This document shows, one piece after another, positions 47,840 through 60,879 of a stretch of DNA of 64,000 nt. Made by a program: the position numbers and the translations under genes. Every line of letters starts with the position of its first letter. Positions within the stretch are counted from its first letter, which is position 1. This DNA comes from Salvator merianae (lineage: Eukaryota > Chordata > Lepidosauria > Squamata > Teiidae): NCBI GenBank assembly GCA_003586115.2, contig QVOM02000029.1, positions 30,456,929 to 30,520,928 on the forward strand. The letters are read 5' to 3'. The notes below the pieces were generated by a model. It saw only the letters and a program-made list of their open reading frames with translations. It searched no databases and had not been told where the DNA came from.

Positions 47840-50189
47840 TACTCTTTATAATAATGAATTCTCCATACCACATGCTGTTTAACTGAACCACTTAGCTGCA
47901 AATATCTGGCTACATTTACAAGCATATGCTAAAAGCCTAATGTATTTCCTACATGTATTTCCCTTCAAATGTGATGACGCAGAGCATGGCTCTACATTGT
48001 TATGGAAGCAGGAACCAGCCCTCAGATGCATAAGTCATGGCTACTCTGTAAACTGCATCTGTCAGAAATTGCAGCAGTTCTTGCTTATATAATCAATTAT
48101 TCCAGCATGAATTAGGAAACCCTGATTCTTTTAGGAGCTGCAGGTTGTCATCTTCATAATCTATAATTATATCCTTAAACATGTGAACAAATCATTGTTA
48201 CCAATTGCCAGTTAAAATTTTGGGATGTGGCAAAATTGCTAGCAAAAGAATGGAGGTGAACTATAACAGCCCCTTGTTATTTATGTGTGTTGGGTTCCAC
48301 CAAAATGATCTGAATTCTGAAACTCATGAACAGTGAAAGAGGCAGAAAACTATTACTTTGGCCCAAAAACTCCAGAAAAGTACCAGCTTCAAGCTTCAAC
48401 TCATGGATACATGAGTTACTTCCACTTTTCCAAATCACAAGTAGTAAGGGAGCATCATGAAAATTCTATCATGAATGTACGAAATTCACAAGTTTAAAAT
48501 CTCACAAATTTCAAGAGATAATTGTAGATAAAACTTTAAAGAATGAATGCGACAATTACAATTTGCCATTCCCCTGCGGAATTAGCAATGTGCTTGACCT
48601 CTATATCGTAGTAATACAATATTCAGCTACAGAGTAGTAAATGAGCATTCTGAACATTAATTAGTTTGCATTACACTTGCTTAATATTTCAGTTCTTGTT
48701 ACACGTACTATTGTTATCTCATGATAAAAATATTATTTTTAGGTAATATTAATTTTCTCTATAGTTGTAATGACTGCAAAAAATAGAAAACTTATCATGA
48801 TTAATATATGCAGTCATTTAGTTACAGCTTCATTAAACATAACACCCAGAAGAGTTTCATATTTTTCTTCTGTATTTTAAAAACAATATTTATGGATCTT
48901 TTCTAAATAAGCAATCATATAAAAATATACAATGATAGAGCTGCCAAATCATAAACTGACCTAAAAGTGATCTTTGCTAATAAAGCATTAACTGTTTAGG
49001 ACTAATATAAGCACAAAAGGTAAAACTGCACAAATATGTTCTAATAACGTTTGCTAAGTGTGCCCGTAAGAGAGTAAAACATTAAAAAATATATTCTCAA
49101 GTAATTTCTGATGAATTAAATTACTCTTTTCCAGGTGACCACCTTTATCAGTGACCCAGATCTTCATTAGTATTTTCTGTATGCATTGTTTTAAAAGTTC
49201 ATGCACCCCTGAAACTATAATCAAGTTATATTGAACATACTACCTTACAAACATATAGTATAAACTATCTTACCAACAATGTTCTTAAAATCCACAAATA
49301 CCAGTGCATGCAAATTAAGAAACTGAGGTACCTGCAATCCATTCTTCACCACTTATCCCCAACTCACGATTGTCGACATCTTTTTATGACTAAAACCAAT
49401 GCATTTGGAAAAATCCTTTTCTTATATTTTGCATTTTATAGGTCTACCTTGTTAAAACAAGATGGCTATTTAAAGGGAAAAATATTGCCAAACTGAAAAT
49501 ATATTGCATCCAAGATCCCATAAACATAAAACTGGTTCTCTTAAATCCATGTTGTTGTATTTCCAGTATACATAAAAGATGGGTTTTCCAAAAATTATCA
49601 TTCAAAAGAAAAAGTGCATTAATTTGCTTTTTAAAAGGTAGTGCTGATCCAATTGTAAATAAGGACAATTAGTTTAATTCAATTGTTTTCAATGAGTTAC
49701 GCTTTACAGATAATATTAGAGCTCTCAGCAAGCATCTAAGAACAAAAGAAAGCCAAGCTTTATTTTCTACTTTTCTTTCTTACTAGCAATGTCTTCATTA
49801 TTTATATATATCAGCACTGGTTTCCAGCAGCTCAAGCCAAATCTATCTGGTTAAATATTTATAGTCTCCTGCTGTGCCATAATGTCCAACTGTACTCAAA
49901 AGAAACTTAGGTGTGCAGTTACACACCTGTTGCTGAAACAAGGGATTTGCTTTGCTAACTTTGATAAAGGCCTATGCTTGCAACTTAACAGCACTTGACA
50001 CAGTATAGTGTACTTTCATAATGCCTTAGAAGAGACAATCATAAATTGACATCCAGTATTCAGTATTCTGGCTCTGAAATGAAAACCTTTTATAGTATGC
50101 CTCAATTGATACTGTGAGAAAGAGACTTTGCCTCAGCCACAGACACGTTTTGCACTGACAAAGATCTCATAGAGTTTTGGCACTGAGAA
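47840..50189. other. no gene recognised; AT-rich
   Basis: Intron-like sequence with no recognisable element or exon. Confidence 0.5.
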
Positions 50190-50346
50190 AGATTCATGGA
50201 AGTCAGAGCTATCAATGGCTGTTAGCCCCGATGGCCATAGGAAGGGGCTTGCCTCCAAAGGGCAGCTGCTGTGAGGCTAGAAGCTAACCAAGTTGTGTGC
50301 TCGTGTCCTGCTGGTGGGTTTCCCTGTGCAACTGGTTGCCCACCAT
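50190..50346 (+). mobile_element. CR1/L3-type 3' tail, left part
   Basis: The block TTCATGGAAGTC...TATCAATGGCTGTTAGCC continues to CCTGTGCAACTGGTTGCCCAC and breaks off. It continues at 50858 after an inserted TIR element. Both parts match the L3 tail at 25.3 kb. Confidence 0.75.
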
Positions 50347-50857
50347 AGCCCTTTTCACATTGCCCCTTATTTTGGAAAAAAATCTGGAATAAAGGGTAAC
50401 ATGTCTGCACACTAGTGCAGACTAGGTCGAGCCCCATCCCCCATCACACTTTGTCCACATTGGATGAAGTATGGACTAGGCTAGTATGGTGCCCTAGCAT
50501 AGTATAGTTGTAAACATCAATATTCAAGTCTATAACTAGCACAGGGCTACTATACTGGATCATGGAGGCATGCAGATGGCGTACACTACAGGAGATCCTT
50601 TTGGGTGGCACTCCAGGAAGCACTGCCAGAAATGGGTCTGCCACAAAACTGGGCACGCTGGGGATTTTTGTTCTGAGTCTTCAGAGCCTTTCCATGGGCT
50701 TTCTGAAGGCAATGGCAAGAACTGGGGCAGAATGGGTCATCTGCACTCAGATGTTCTGCTCCACTGGCAGTCTATTCCAGCTTGGGACGGGTTACTTGTT
50801 CCAGGACAGGGCAGCCCACCCTGATCCGGAACACTGTACCCAAGTGCGGAAAGATCC
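50347..50857 (+). mobile_element. TIR DNA transposon inserted in the L3 tail, copy 4
   Basis: The left end is AGCCCTTTTCACATTGCC and the right end, inverted, is GATCTTTCCGCACTTGGG. The interior shares GGATCATGGAGGCATGCAG and the block TCCAGCTTGGGACGG with copies 1 and 2. The frames that cross it (50562-50906) are shadows. Its position splits the L3 tail, so it is younger than the L3 insertion. Confidence 0.75.
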
Positions 50858-50935
50858 TGTAAGAGCAGACTGCTGGACTAGATGGGTCAGAGGCCCAATC
50901 CAGTAGGGAATTTTTTTATATTCTTATGTTATTCT
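50858..50935 (+). mobile_element. CR1/L3-type 3' tail, right part
   Basis: The consensus stretch GACTGCTGGACTAGATGGG and the ending TTCTTATGTTATTC lie here. Together with 50190-50346 they make one L3 3' UTR. Confidence 0.75.
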
Positions 50936-50977
50936 AGAGTAGGAACACATTAATACATAGCAAAGATTGCTTTCATA

Positions 50978-51155
50978 GAATTGTTACTGGGTACGACTGA
51001 GTCATAACGGATTCCTGGTAGACTTCATGGGACTGTTTTCTTGGCAGAGATACAGAAATGGTTTGCCATTATCTACTTCCAGGAAGAGGCTGGGGATCAA
51101 ACCAGCAACCCTCTGCTTTCCAGGCTGCTTGCATTATCATTGAGCTACAGCCCCA
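50978..51155 (-). mobile_element. tRNA-derived SINE, minus strand
   Basis: On the minus strand TAGCTCAATGA (51137-51147) serves as A box and GGTTTGATCCC (51093-51103) as B box, inside a tRNA-like text beginning GGGGCTGTAGC. A tail-like CCAGGAATCCGTTATGACTC follows. This is a SINE rather than a tRNA gene: no acceptor-stem pairing with a 3' end is visible. Confidence 0.65.
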
Positions 51156-51159
51156 TTAA

Positions 51160-52320
51160 ATAGCATAGCTTTATAAGTTTTTTAGATTTCTGTACTGTTT
51201 AATTGGACTTAATTAAACATAAGGAGGAAAAACAGAAAAGAACAAATAAAACAGGTCAACAACAAGAGTCAAAAGGTGAAAAGCAGTCGTTATAAGAGTA
51301 GTCTACAGCATTTGTTAATTCAGACGAAATGTACATACAACAAAATGTACACACACTTCACCGGGTAGCCAAGTTTCTAGTCCAAAATAGAGGTTAAAAT
51401 CTCAGCAGCAGGCATGGTTGCTATTAACAACAGGAAACCAAGGACATCAAGGCAACATCAGGTTCTCACCCATTACCGAGAATTATGAACCCATGTAATA
51501 AGTGGGAAATAGATTGAAAGAGGGTTCATGTGGTAAATTTTCTCATGGGGAGCTCCATGTGGTATAGTATTCCATAGGCACGTCTTGGCTTTTCATTTGC
51601 ATTATTTGTGAATTTACAAACTCTGCTGAGGAAAATTCCCACAGGCTTTCATAATAGCTGTCAGCAGTAAGGGGGAAGCTGCTCTTCCAGTTTGTGGCTA
51701 TTTGAAATCCAGCAGCCATAAGCAGGAATTTCATGGGTGTTTTATGAACCCAAGGTGCATTGGGACCCTTGCAAGAGTCAATTTTTACTAATCAGTCTCC
51801 AAAACTCCATTACTCCATTACTCAGGACCACCACAAATGGAAGTAGGTTCCTTTGTGGCGTTTTCAATGCCAACATAAAGGAAAGACTTTGGTATTAATA
51901 TTGGTAAGTCTGGCTGGTGTAAAATACTACCTATGTAACACTTTTAATGTGACCTCCCTGATTTAGGCACTGGGACTAAAGAGTTTATCATTTAAAATCT
52001 TTAATCATTCATCATTAGAGAGAGGAGACCCTAAGTCAGTTTCCCACTGAAGTTTAAGTCTTATGAGATTTTTCTCCAGAGCAGAAGTAAAGACTGAATA
52101 CATTTCCCTGTAAGGCGAGAAGTGCAGGTAGGGGGAGTAATTATAGGCTTTTAAAAGTGATAAAAGGTTATAGGAAACCACCCTTTTGTTTCTAGGCTTG
52201 GAAAAAGTTTAAAATAAGATGCAGAGAAAGCCAATTCTTGGAGTCACTAAGCAATATTTCTCTAATTTGATCTCTGTTATTAATATCTCGATTTAGCACC
52301 CCCACAAAAGAATCCCTAAA
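51160..52320. other. no gene recognised
   Basis: Intron-like. No exon or element recognised. Confidence 0.5.
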
Positions 52321-52334
52321 GCTGAAAGTAGCCC

Positions 52335-52495
52335 TTGAAGATAGTCTAGTAGCATCTTAGAGACTAACAAAGAAAAAGAAGCTGGTAGCATGAGCTTTCA
52401 CAGACTCAGCTTATTTCATGAAGTGGGCTTAGTCTACAAAAGCTCATGCTACCAACTTCCTTTTTCTGTTGGATTCTAAGGTGCCCCACGCTATA
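52335..52495. repeat. foldback repeat of a reptile-type family
   Basis: The two halves, AAGCTGGTAGCATGAGCTTT and AAAAGCTCATGCTACCAACT, are complementary, as are TAGAGACTAACA and TGTTGGATTCTAA more loosely. The stem encloses TTTCATGAAGTGGGCTTAG. I recognise this as a foldback seen in reptile genomes but cannot name it. Confidence 0.65.
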
Positions 52496-55030
52496 CATAT
52501 TTTAAGTTAGAAGACTGACATTCTAACTCCATAATATGAACAAGAGGAAACATAACACCACCCCCAAAAGGAGAATAAGTGAATATTAGTTACCTCAGTG
52601 CTACTCAGAAATCTCAGGGAGCTTTTGCAATTAACCTTATGCACGTAACATGCAAATATAATGTACAAATATAATTAACCAACTTTAGAAAAACATTTTG
52701 AAATAAAAAAGCATCACTTAGGAAGCTTAGTAAAAACAGCACAAATTGAACTTCAGGGTGAGTGATGTGACCAGAATCCTAAAGAGAAGTGAAGATCTAA
52801 AGTTGGGTTTCACCCAGTGGAATGAGCAAGTGAACATGGAAATTGGCTATTTGATCTTCAGGAACCAATGAGCATTTAGGGTGAATGGCCTGACCAGAAA
52901 CCCAAGAGAGAAAAGGAGACCAGATTTGGCATTTCCCATAGGGCATGATAAATGAAGTTGAAGATCAAGAAGTTAGTCCTCAGGATCCAACGTAATACAG
53001 TTTAGGGTGAGCAGCATGATCCTCAGAATCCAGCTCCCAGGCTATACCATAGAAAAGGAGCAAAGCAGCATCCAAAGCAGCAAATGATCAGCAAACAGCA
53101 CCTTAGATAATAACATTCACTGGAGTAGAAACAGAAACATCAAGCTTCTTGAACAGTGTTGTTCCCTCAGTTGGGCTTGTCGCCAGCCACTGGCAGCATC
53201 TTATCAGGGACTTGCTTCTAGCTTGAATGTTGAGCTTTGGAGAAGTCTGACTGCTGGGAATTCCCCTTCCCCACAGAGAAGAGGGAAAGGAAACTGAGTA
53301 TCTCTTGTGCCTTGGACGTGTTGCTGACATGCATGTGTCTTCTGAATATGTGCCCAGACTGTGGCCAGGTAAAGCCATCTAAATTGAATATCGGCTGCAG
53401 TCAAAGCCTTTGTAAAGGTTTGCATTTACATTCTTAATTGGATTATTCAGGGTCCAAGTCAGGGAGGATCCTTACAGGCTGACCATCAAGGCTAAGGTCT
53501 TGTGAATTCCTGAGAAACCAAAAGAGCTGAGTTTTTTTGTTGTGGTTTAAGAAGGTCACTAGAATATATCTGGGAGGGTGGAATTCCTTCTGGCAAGGAG
53601 AACATGATCAGAGGTTCTATGGAAATCATTCTTGGTTATGCCTAGATCTGGAGCCACCTTCTGCCACCATTCCACTGGAAAGTCAAGTATATGACTTCAC
53701 TAGAAAGTGCTCATTGCTCATGGAAGCAATGACTTCTTTAGTTTAAAAGTACTGTCAAAAGCTTAGGATGCTGTTTGATTAACCAAATTCATAGTGGAAG
53801 TAAAGGAAAGAGACTTTCTCCTCCATTTTATCAAATTTGGTTTCTAGTGCTTTGAAAGACTGATGCTACTCCTGATGCAAGTCTCTCTTTGTTTCTCAAG
53901 CTGCTGCTGGAAATGCAGCTGAAAGAGTTGAGCTCAGTCTCACCACCTTCCTCAGTGCTCATTAGAGTCTTAGGGTCATTTTGAGGAGAATTTCCCACCA
54001 CGGCCACCATTTTGTCCATCTTCCTGCCTCATGGCCGCCACTTCCACAGAATTTGGAGACCAAAGGAATGAGAACTTCAAAGGATCTTACACAGAATAGA
54101 AACATCATCCACTTTTCAGTTTTGAGAATTTGTGGCAGTATTTAGAAGAGGGGATCATGGAGCTTTAGACCTTTGTATCTGGCACGTCCACCAAACAAGC
54201 CACACCCCCATAGTTTTGTAAGTTCTCATGTTCTGCCTTACAATCTCTATCTTACAAGACTATATTTTGTTCTAAATTCTCATTACAGTAATTTAGTTTT
54301 TCCAATCTTATTCTGTCATTTATGACACTATATATTTAAGCCAGATCAATTTGCAGATTATTATTAGTCTTTTTGTGAAATTACAGTAAATCATGGATAA
54401 CACGGGTTTATTCTTTTGACTTTTTCTTCAAAATAATATTAATAAAAACAATGGAAATGTAGATGGAGCTTTTCTTTAGCAAGGTAATGTGGATGGAAGC
54501 GATCAAACTAATCCCCAGCTGCCAAGATTTTTTAGTCAGAACACAACTTCTAGGAAACATATCCTAGGAAGTATATTCACCTCCTGCTCAGAATTTTTTG
54601 ATGGAGACTCATTCCCCTTATACAAAAGCATCAGGTTTAGATCACAAATTCTCCTTCTTTCATTCTATGTCCTGTGTCAGTTCACTTAAAGAAGCGCTGG
54701 GAAATCTTGCAGAATTTATAGTTAAGCGCTGTTATCAATTATTTAGGGAATTTAACTGTGATCTCAAAAGCTGAAGAAAAGGGAAGACCTTGCAGGATCA
54801 ATCTAGAATTTGATTTAGAATTTTTATCCCAGCTTTCTGAAAGCATTAATGGAAAGAAAAAATACAAAAATATCTAATCATTAAAACATATAAATTCTAA
54901 GCAGCAAAATATGAAGTCAATGCCGCTTATACAGTGGCCATTCCCTCAGCACTAGCAACTATCATTCCTAAATGCTGTATTGCATACTGAAGAACTTGTG
55001 AGATGTGTATCACACACACATCCATGCTTG
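52496..55030. other. no gene recognised
   Basis: Intron-like sequence without a recognised feature. Confidence 0.5.
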
Positions 55031-55035
55031 TGCAT

Positions 55036-55145
55036 ATATGGATAGTAGCTAGATAGCACAGTGGTAAAGCATGCAGTTTACCATGCAGTTACCATGCAGA
55101 ATGATGGTTCAAATCCCAGCTGGAACACCCCTCCAGTAAGGGTCC
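55036..55145 (+). promoter_or_regulatory. tRNA-like polymerase III module ahead of the R4 element
   Basis: TAGCACAGTGG (55054-55064) is a good A box and GGTTCAAATCC (55106-55116) a perfect B box, 52 bases apart. The gap has been widened by near-tandem repeats of ACCATGCAGTT. Text resembling CCTCCAGTAAGGGTCC follows, then the R4 sequence. It may be the head of the R4 element or a separate SINE placed next to it. Confidence 0.6.
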
Positions 55146-55149
55146 TTAG

Positions 55150-58100
55150 GTAAGACCCCTAATGCTTTAATTATACCCATCTATCCTACATCAACTATGA
55201 GAAAAAGAAAAATTTAAAAGTTCCACAACAGATGCGGGCTATTGAAACAAGACACTTATAGACAAGACAAGAGAACCGAGATTTGCTGGAATGTTTCCAT
55301 AATTGCAAGCCCAGTGGCAGGGGTAATATGAAACAGATGAGAGAACTATGGATGCTTAAAAAAACACTCATTGAGAGACAAATAGTTAACAAAGCTTAGA
55401 TATAATCAGATATGATTACTATCACAACTGAAGATTGAGAGGCTACAAGGAATATGTCAGCCTGGCCAGAAATTGCCAAACTAATAATGCTAGCCATAGA
55501 AAAAGTCTTAAAAAAGCCAAATGACTAATTAGTTGGCTGATTTTGGCAACCCTGGAATATGTCTAAACCACTATAATACTGAGGAATCTTGGACATACGT
55601 TCACCCTACCCGCAAAGAAGGAAGTGGAAATACATCATCTCTACTACCTATTCTTTAAGGCATGGCTGCTGAAATGAGACTATTGATCGTAAACAAGCCT
55701 GCTTTTGTCAACCGTTGCACTAGATTGCCTACGTTTAGTACAAAACTACCTTTGGACAAGATACTAGCAGATGCTAATCCATCCCAACTACCACCATAAT
55801 CAAAACTAATGAATTGATATATGCAACAGCAACAGTGATTCTAGAAAAACTTAGCTATAAATCAAGGACTCAAATGATGATAACAACAAACATTATCCCC
55901 CTTGCAGGCGAAGACTGGAAGCCAAAATAAGAAACATATGCAAGGACATCAAACTGACACAACTCAATATGGGAGTAAAGATCAAGAATGAGTCACATAA
56001 CAGAAGCCCTTGAAACTAAAAAATGAAATCTTATGGCATTGACCACTAGACTGAAGATATACGCTAGAGAACCAGGGGCCAAAAAGATATATGTTCTCTT
56101 CTCCGAACAGCCATTTAAGGTATTCTCTCTCATTACAAGGTGGTAAATTATTAAGAGTAGATCCACTAGGAGCTAAACGTGAACAATACAGGACAAACAT
56201 ATGGGGGAAAGTATCACATCATAACTTCAATTGCTAACAGTTAATAGGCCTGAGAACAGACCACTGCAGTCTCTCAGAGCAGGAGCCAATTACCATCACT
56301 GAGGCAGACATTCAACAATGGATCAGGCATATGACGAACTGGACACATCAGGCCCAGATGTGATCCACATATACTGGTTAAAGAAACTAACAGCACAAAT
56401 GAATGCTTAGCAGCACTAATGAATCAGTTACTATCAGCTGATTCCCACCCTGACTAGCTAACACAAGACAGGACAGAACTGGTCATCAAAGATCTGAACA
56501 AGGGAACAGCACCATCCAGTTGCTGCTCAATAATCTGCCTTTGCACAGTATAGAAACTCCTATCAGGTATCACAGCCACCAAACAGTATAGACATATATG
56601 TCAATACATTAGCACAGCTCAAAAGGAGATTGGAAACACCAGAGGCCCCAAACACTAGCTGCTAACAGAGCAGTCTCTCTGAATTCAAGGTATAGAAAGA
56701 CCAACCTGAGCACAGAATGAATTGACCGCAAGAAAGCCTGTGAGTCAGTCCAGCTCATGGATCCTCAAATGTCTGGTACTATATAGGTTAATCAGATACT
56801 AAGTACCTTCATCAACAACTCAATAGGTAAGTGCAGAACATACCAAGGTGATGCATTTCCCTATTACTGTTCTGCATAGGCTTGAGTCCTCTCAACTAGA
56901 TCATCACACAGAATGGATATGAATACAGGTTCGAGAGTAGAGTCACCATCATCCACCTCCTGTGTATACATGATATTAAGCTATACATCACGAATGATTG
57001 AGACACTGATTCACTGATCCACCTCTATAATGAAGACAGTGGAGTGTCAGTAGGTCTGGAAAAATACAGACAGAAGACAGTGAAAAGAGAGCTGAAAATA
57101 GAAAGGAACCAAATTTTACCTGAGGGCCACTTAACAGATATACAGGACAACTACAAGTATCTGAGGATTTCATGGTCACATGGACACCATAATGAAGAAG
57201 CAAGGAGAACAGCAACAACCAAATACCTCCAGAGTGTAAGACAGATCTTGAAGTCCCAGCTCAAGGGGAAGAACAAAATCCAAGTCATCAATACATATGC
57301 ACTGCCAGTTGTCAAATATCCAGCTGGCAAAATAAACTGGCCAAAAGAAGACATAGAAGTTCTTGATATTAAAACTTGGAAACTCCTCACAATGCATGGA
57401 GGATTCCACCCCAAGTCAAGCATCAACAGAATGTACATAAACCAAAAAGAGGGCAGGTGAGAGTTAACGAGTGTCAAGGCTTCTGTCCTAAATGAAGAAT
57501 ACATTAGTAAAATGGCTCCTGCGGATGAACTCCTAAGGTAACTTATGTAAGGAGCATGCATGAAGAGCAAGCAGTGGAGGTATCTTGGCATAATGAATCC
57601 ATCCATGGATTCACCAGCAGATCATAGAAATGGCTGACACTGAAAAATCCCTCAGTGGCTGGAAAAAGCAGGACTGAAAGACTGCACTGAGGCACTAAAA
57701 CTTAGCAGCACAAGAACTACCGCTGATTACAAGATCAATAGAAGCAGAGATCTATCAAACAGACAGGACCTCAGATGCAGAATGTGCGAAGAGGCCCTGA
57801 CACAGTCTAGCACGTAGTAGCCAGGAAAAGTATATACTTAGCAGCTACAACTAAATCGCAGGAACTGTCTACAGAAATATGTGCAATGAGTACAAGTTGG
57901 ACATCCCAAAATCCAAAGGGGAAATTCCCCACAAAAAAGGTGGCTGAGAACAACAGAGCCGAGACCCTATGGGATTTAGATATCCAGACCAACAAACAGG
58001 TACTGGCCAATCAACCCAATATCATGGTAGTAGACAAAACAGTGATAATAGATGTAGCAGTCCCAAGTGATGGTAACATCAGGAAGAAAGAATATGAGAA

Positions 58101-58345
58101 ACTGGAGAAATATAAGTAAGTGAAAAAATTACTGGAGAAGATGTGCACTATAAAGACAAGTGATCTCCAAATTGGAAGAATGGCTTCAATAGAGTCCAGG
58201 ACAAACATCAGAGATCTCTCTTCAAAAGAGTACAGTCCTAACAACAGCTAAGATACAGCATAGGACCCTCAAACTCCCAGGTCTTTGGTAGAAGGCCTGA
58301 AATTGAGGTAGACATATCAACGAACCACCCCTAAGGGATGATAAA
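55150..58345 (+). mobile_element. decayed R4-type (Dong/Rex6-like) non-LTR retrotransposon
   Basis: Ordered R4 signatures are read in one strand. A GPDVIHIYWLKKLT-type opening lies at about 56344, and IDRKKACESVQ at 56721. The catalytic YMDD is replaced by C-I-H-D at 56963-56974. The thumb segment TTKYLQSVRQILKSQLKGKN and KLLTMHGGFHPKSS follow at 57044-57460. A C-x2-C zinc-like RCRMCEE lies at about 57775. The C-terminal endonuclease region follows (57886-58119), where PNIMVV holds N in place of the catalytic D of the PD motif. Frames are broken throughout. R4/R2-clade elements encode a restriction-like endonuclease. Confidence 0.85.
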
Positions 58346-60848
58346 ACATTTTTTAATATATCTGACATGACCTTCTTCAGTACATTTTTTAATATAAACA
58401 CACATATGATATACAGATGGACACAGATATAGATAATATAAATACTATAGAATAAGATCTGGGAAGAGCCTAACACTGTTGCTTAAATCTGAAATACCAC
58501 ACCTACTTACCTGGGAGTAAGCTCCAATAACAATATAATTTACCTCTGAGCTCATCTATAGCATTACTCTGTCAGCACTGAGTCTATAGAAGTGACTGGC
58601 ACCAAGTCTGAGTAAAGATGTATAGTGTTTGCTTCAGATCACTCCACCATATCTCAAAAAAATGACAAAAATACCATGATCTCTTTAGCCTACCAGCCTA
58701 CTCAAGATCAGCCAGGTGGAGATAAATGACAGCTCATAAAGAAAAGGGAGTACCAGTCAGAAAAAAAATATCAGAAAACTAGTTATAGACACAATGGAGA
58801 TAACAGCCTGTTTTACTGAAAGAAAGGTACTTTTTCCAGCCACCACTTAATCCTCTGTTATACACTGTATAACCCCTGAGAAGATTTCCAGTACTTTTCT
58901 GCAAGTGGCACATTTAAAAGAATTTAAGGTTGTAAACAGCCATTTATTAGAAAGAAGCATAATTAGTAATTTCAATTATAATACTGGAGAAGGATCCAAA
59001 AGCTCACTTTTTCATGTATACATTGAGGGTTTCAATTTTTCTTCAAACACTCCTCTCATAGCAACTCCTCATTCTCCTCAGAAAATAATAGATTGCAGAA
59101 AAAAAATCTTTTGATGCAGATAAGTTCTCATTTATTTATTTTCTTACTTCTTTTATGTCAGGTAATTTGTACTGAAGTTATTATCCTTAATTGCACAAAT
59201 TTTCAGCACTACTTACACAATGTCCTCCTCACTGTGTCCTCATCAAATTCTCAGTAGTTATTTGGCAACATTTGTATGTTATCATCCTTATTGCATTGCC
59301 AGCCTATACTGTTTTTCAATTTATTGTCCATTTTCCCTTGTCAGAAAAAATTCAATAAGTTAAAATAATCAGTTTTGCAACTACAAGTAATGATCCATTT
59401 GCTTCTGGCCAAGGGCAGCGCAACCTTTGTATACTCTTCTCACAGTCACCAGGGCTTCTTGTAACTTATCACATTTAAAAAAGCTACAACAATATTGATA
59501 AATTTTAAACAATGCAATAATAAATAGTTGAGATTTCAGTTTAAAGCTCTAGAAAAATCTAGCTAGCTATCTTCATTGTACTTCAGTGGATTTGGACAAA
59601 TACTGTATATAATATTTTTTTATTTCAGAGTTTTATAATTCATGTTCTAAGTCAGTCTCAATCTTAATTAGATTAAATGTCTTCTATTGCTTCACCACTA
59701 TAGACTTGTAATATTTTTTAATATTGCAGCATTTACTAGTATGATAACGGGCAATTTCAACCTCTGTTGAATTCAGTGAGAAGCAGAGAGTAATACACAG
59801 TTGTGATGCTTGAGAGCAATGATATTGTATAAAGTATTTTGTTAATTTAATTTTTCTACATATAGATTTTTAAACCAATATTCACTTCTGTTTCTTGTAG
59901 GAAAGGATTATTGATGCCAAAACATACTATTATTTCTTTGTTCTCAAAAAAATTCCTCACTTCATTTAATAGCACTTCAAAGTACTACTTAATTGCTATT
60001 TAATAATATTGGAGATTATTAATATTCTGGGATTAACTACAGTGTTTATAAATATGAAATGAATTTAACAGATTCTTAGTAGTTAAAAACTTCCTTGTGA
60101 ATTATTAGAAAAGTGTGTGCGTGTATGTGCGTGTGTACACATGCATGCTGTTCATGGCATGCAGTTCATGGCACTTGTTATATTAACAACTTAATTCATT
60201 AAGTATGGCACATGGATAATCTCATTGTAATTGCTAAACTGCCTATACAATCCAAAAGAAACAAATCAGAAAAAGTGAACAGTTTTCTAGCATCTCAAAA
60301 TGCAGAACGCTCAAGATGATTATTGTAATCTTTTTCAAAAGAAATTAGAACTTGGAGGCCATCTACACATATAATTTTCTGTGCATTCAAGCCAGCTAAG
60401 GCCTGCCGAGGTCACATTAAAAATTGATGATCAGTGTATTTCCATTGTATTTCTAGTATAGGCCGTGTTTTTTGCGAATTGGAGTTTATCCATTTGTAGT
60501 TCTTTTTTCTTTTCAGTCCAGCTGCCTATTTTGGTGTGATGATCAGTGGCTGGAGAGGATATTCCCAAGGAAGGAGGTTTTTTTCTTTCATGGATGTGGC
60601 CCATCACAGGACAGCAGGGAAGAGCTTTGACAGAGGGAATCCCAGCCTGCCCACAAAGGCACAGCTCTCCTTAGTACCTCTTGTTATGAACACTGTCATT
60701 TGTTTTGCAAAATAAGCAGAGCCTGGAATAGATAGCTTGTATTTACTCAGCTGTTCCTCTCATTTTTGAAACCAAAAACTCCCAGAAACAACACAAACAT
60801 AAACAGCTAGAGCTGACAGTGGAGAGTGACTTCTGCCTCCCGCCGCTC

Positions 60849-60850
<2 letters not shown>

Positions 60851-60879
<29 letters not shown>
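60851..60879. repeat. (CA)n microsatellite
   Basis: About fourteen CA units, uninterrupted. Confidence 0.95.

Noticed and set aside
51093..51150. True tRNA gene on the minus strand
   Set aside because: The tRNA-like text has a mismatched variable part and a SINE tail follows. It belongs to a SINE family also seen at 44.7 kb.
55054..55116. True tRNA gene
   Set aside because: A and B boxes are present, but the spacing is stretched by repeats and no acceptor or anticodon stem could be folded.
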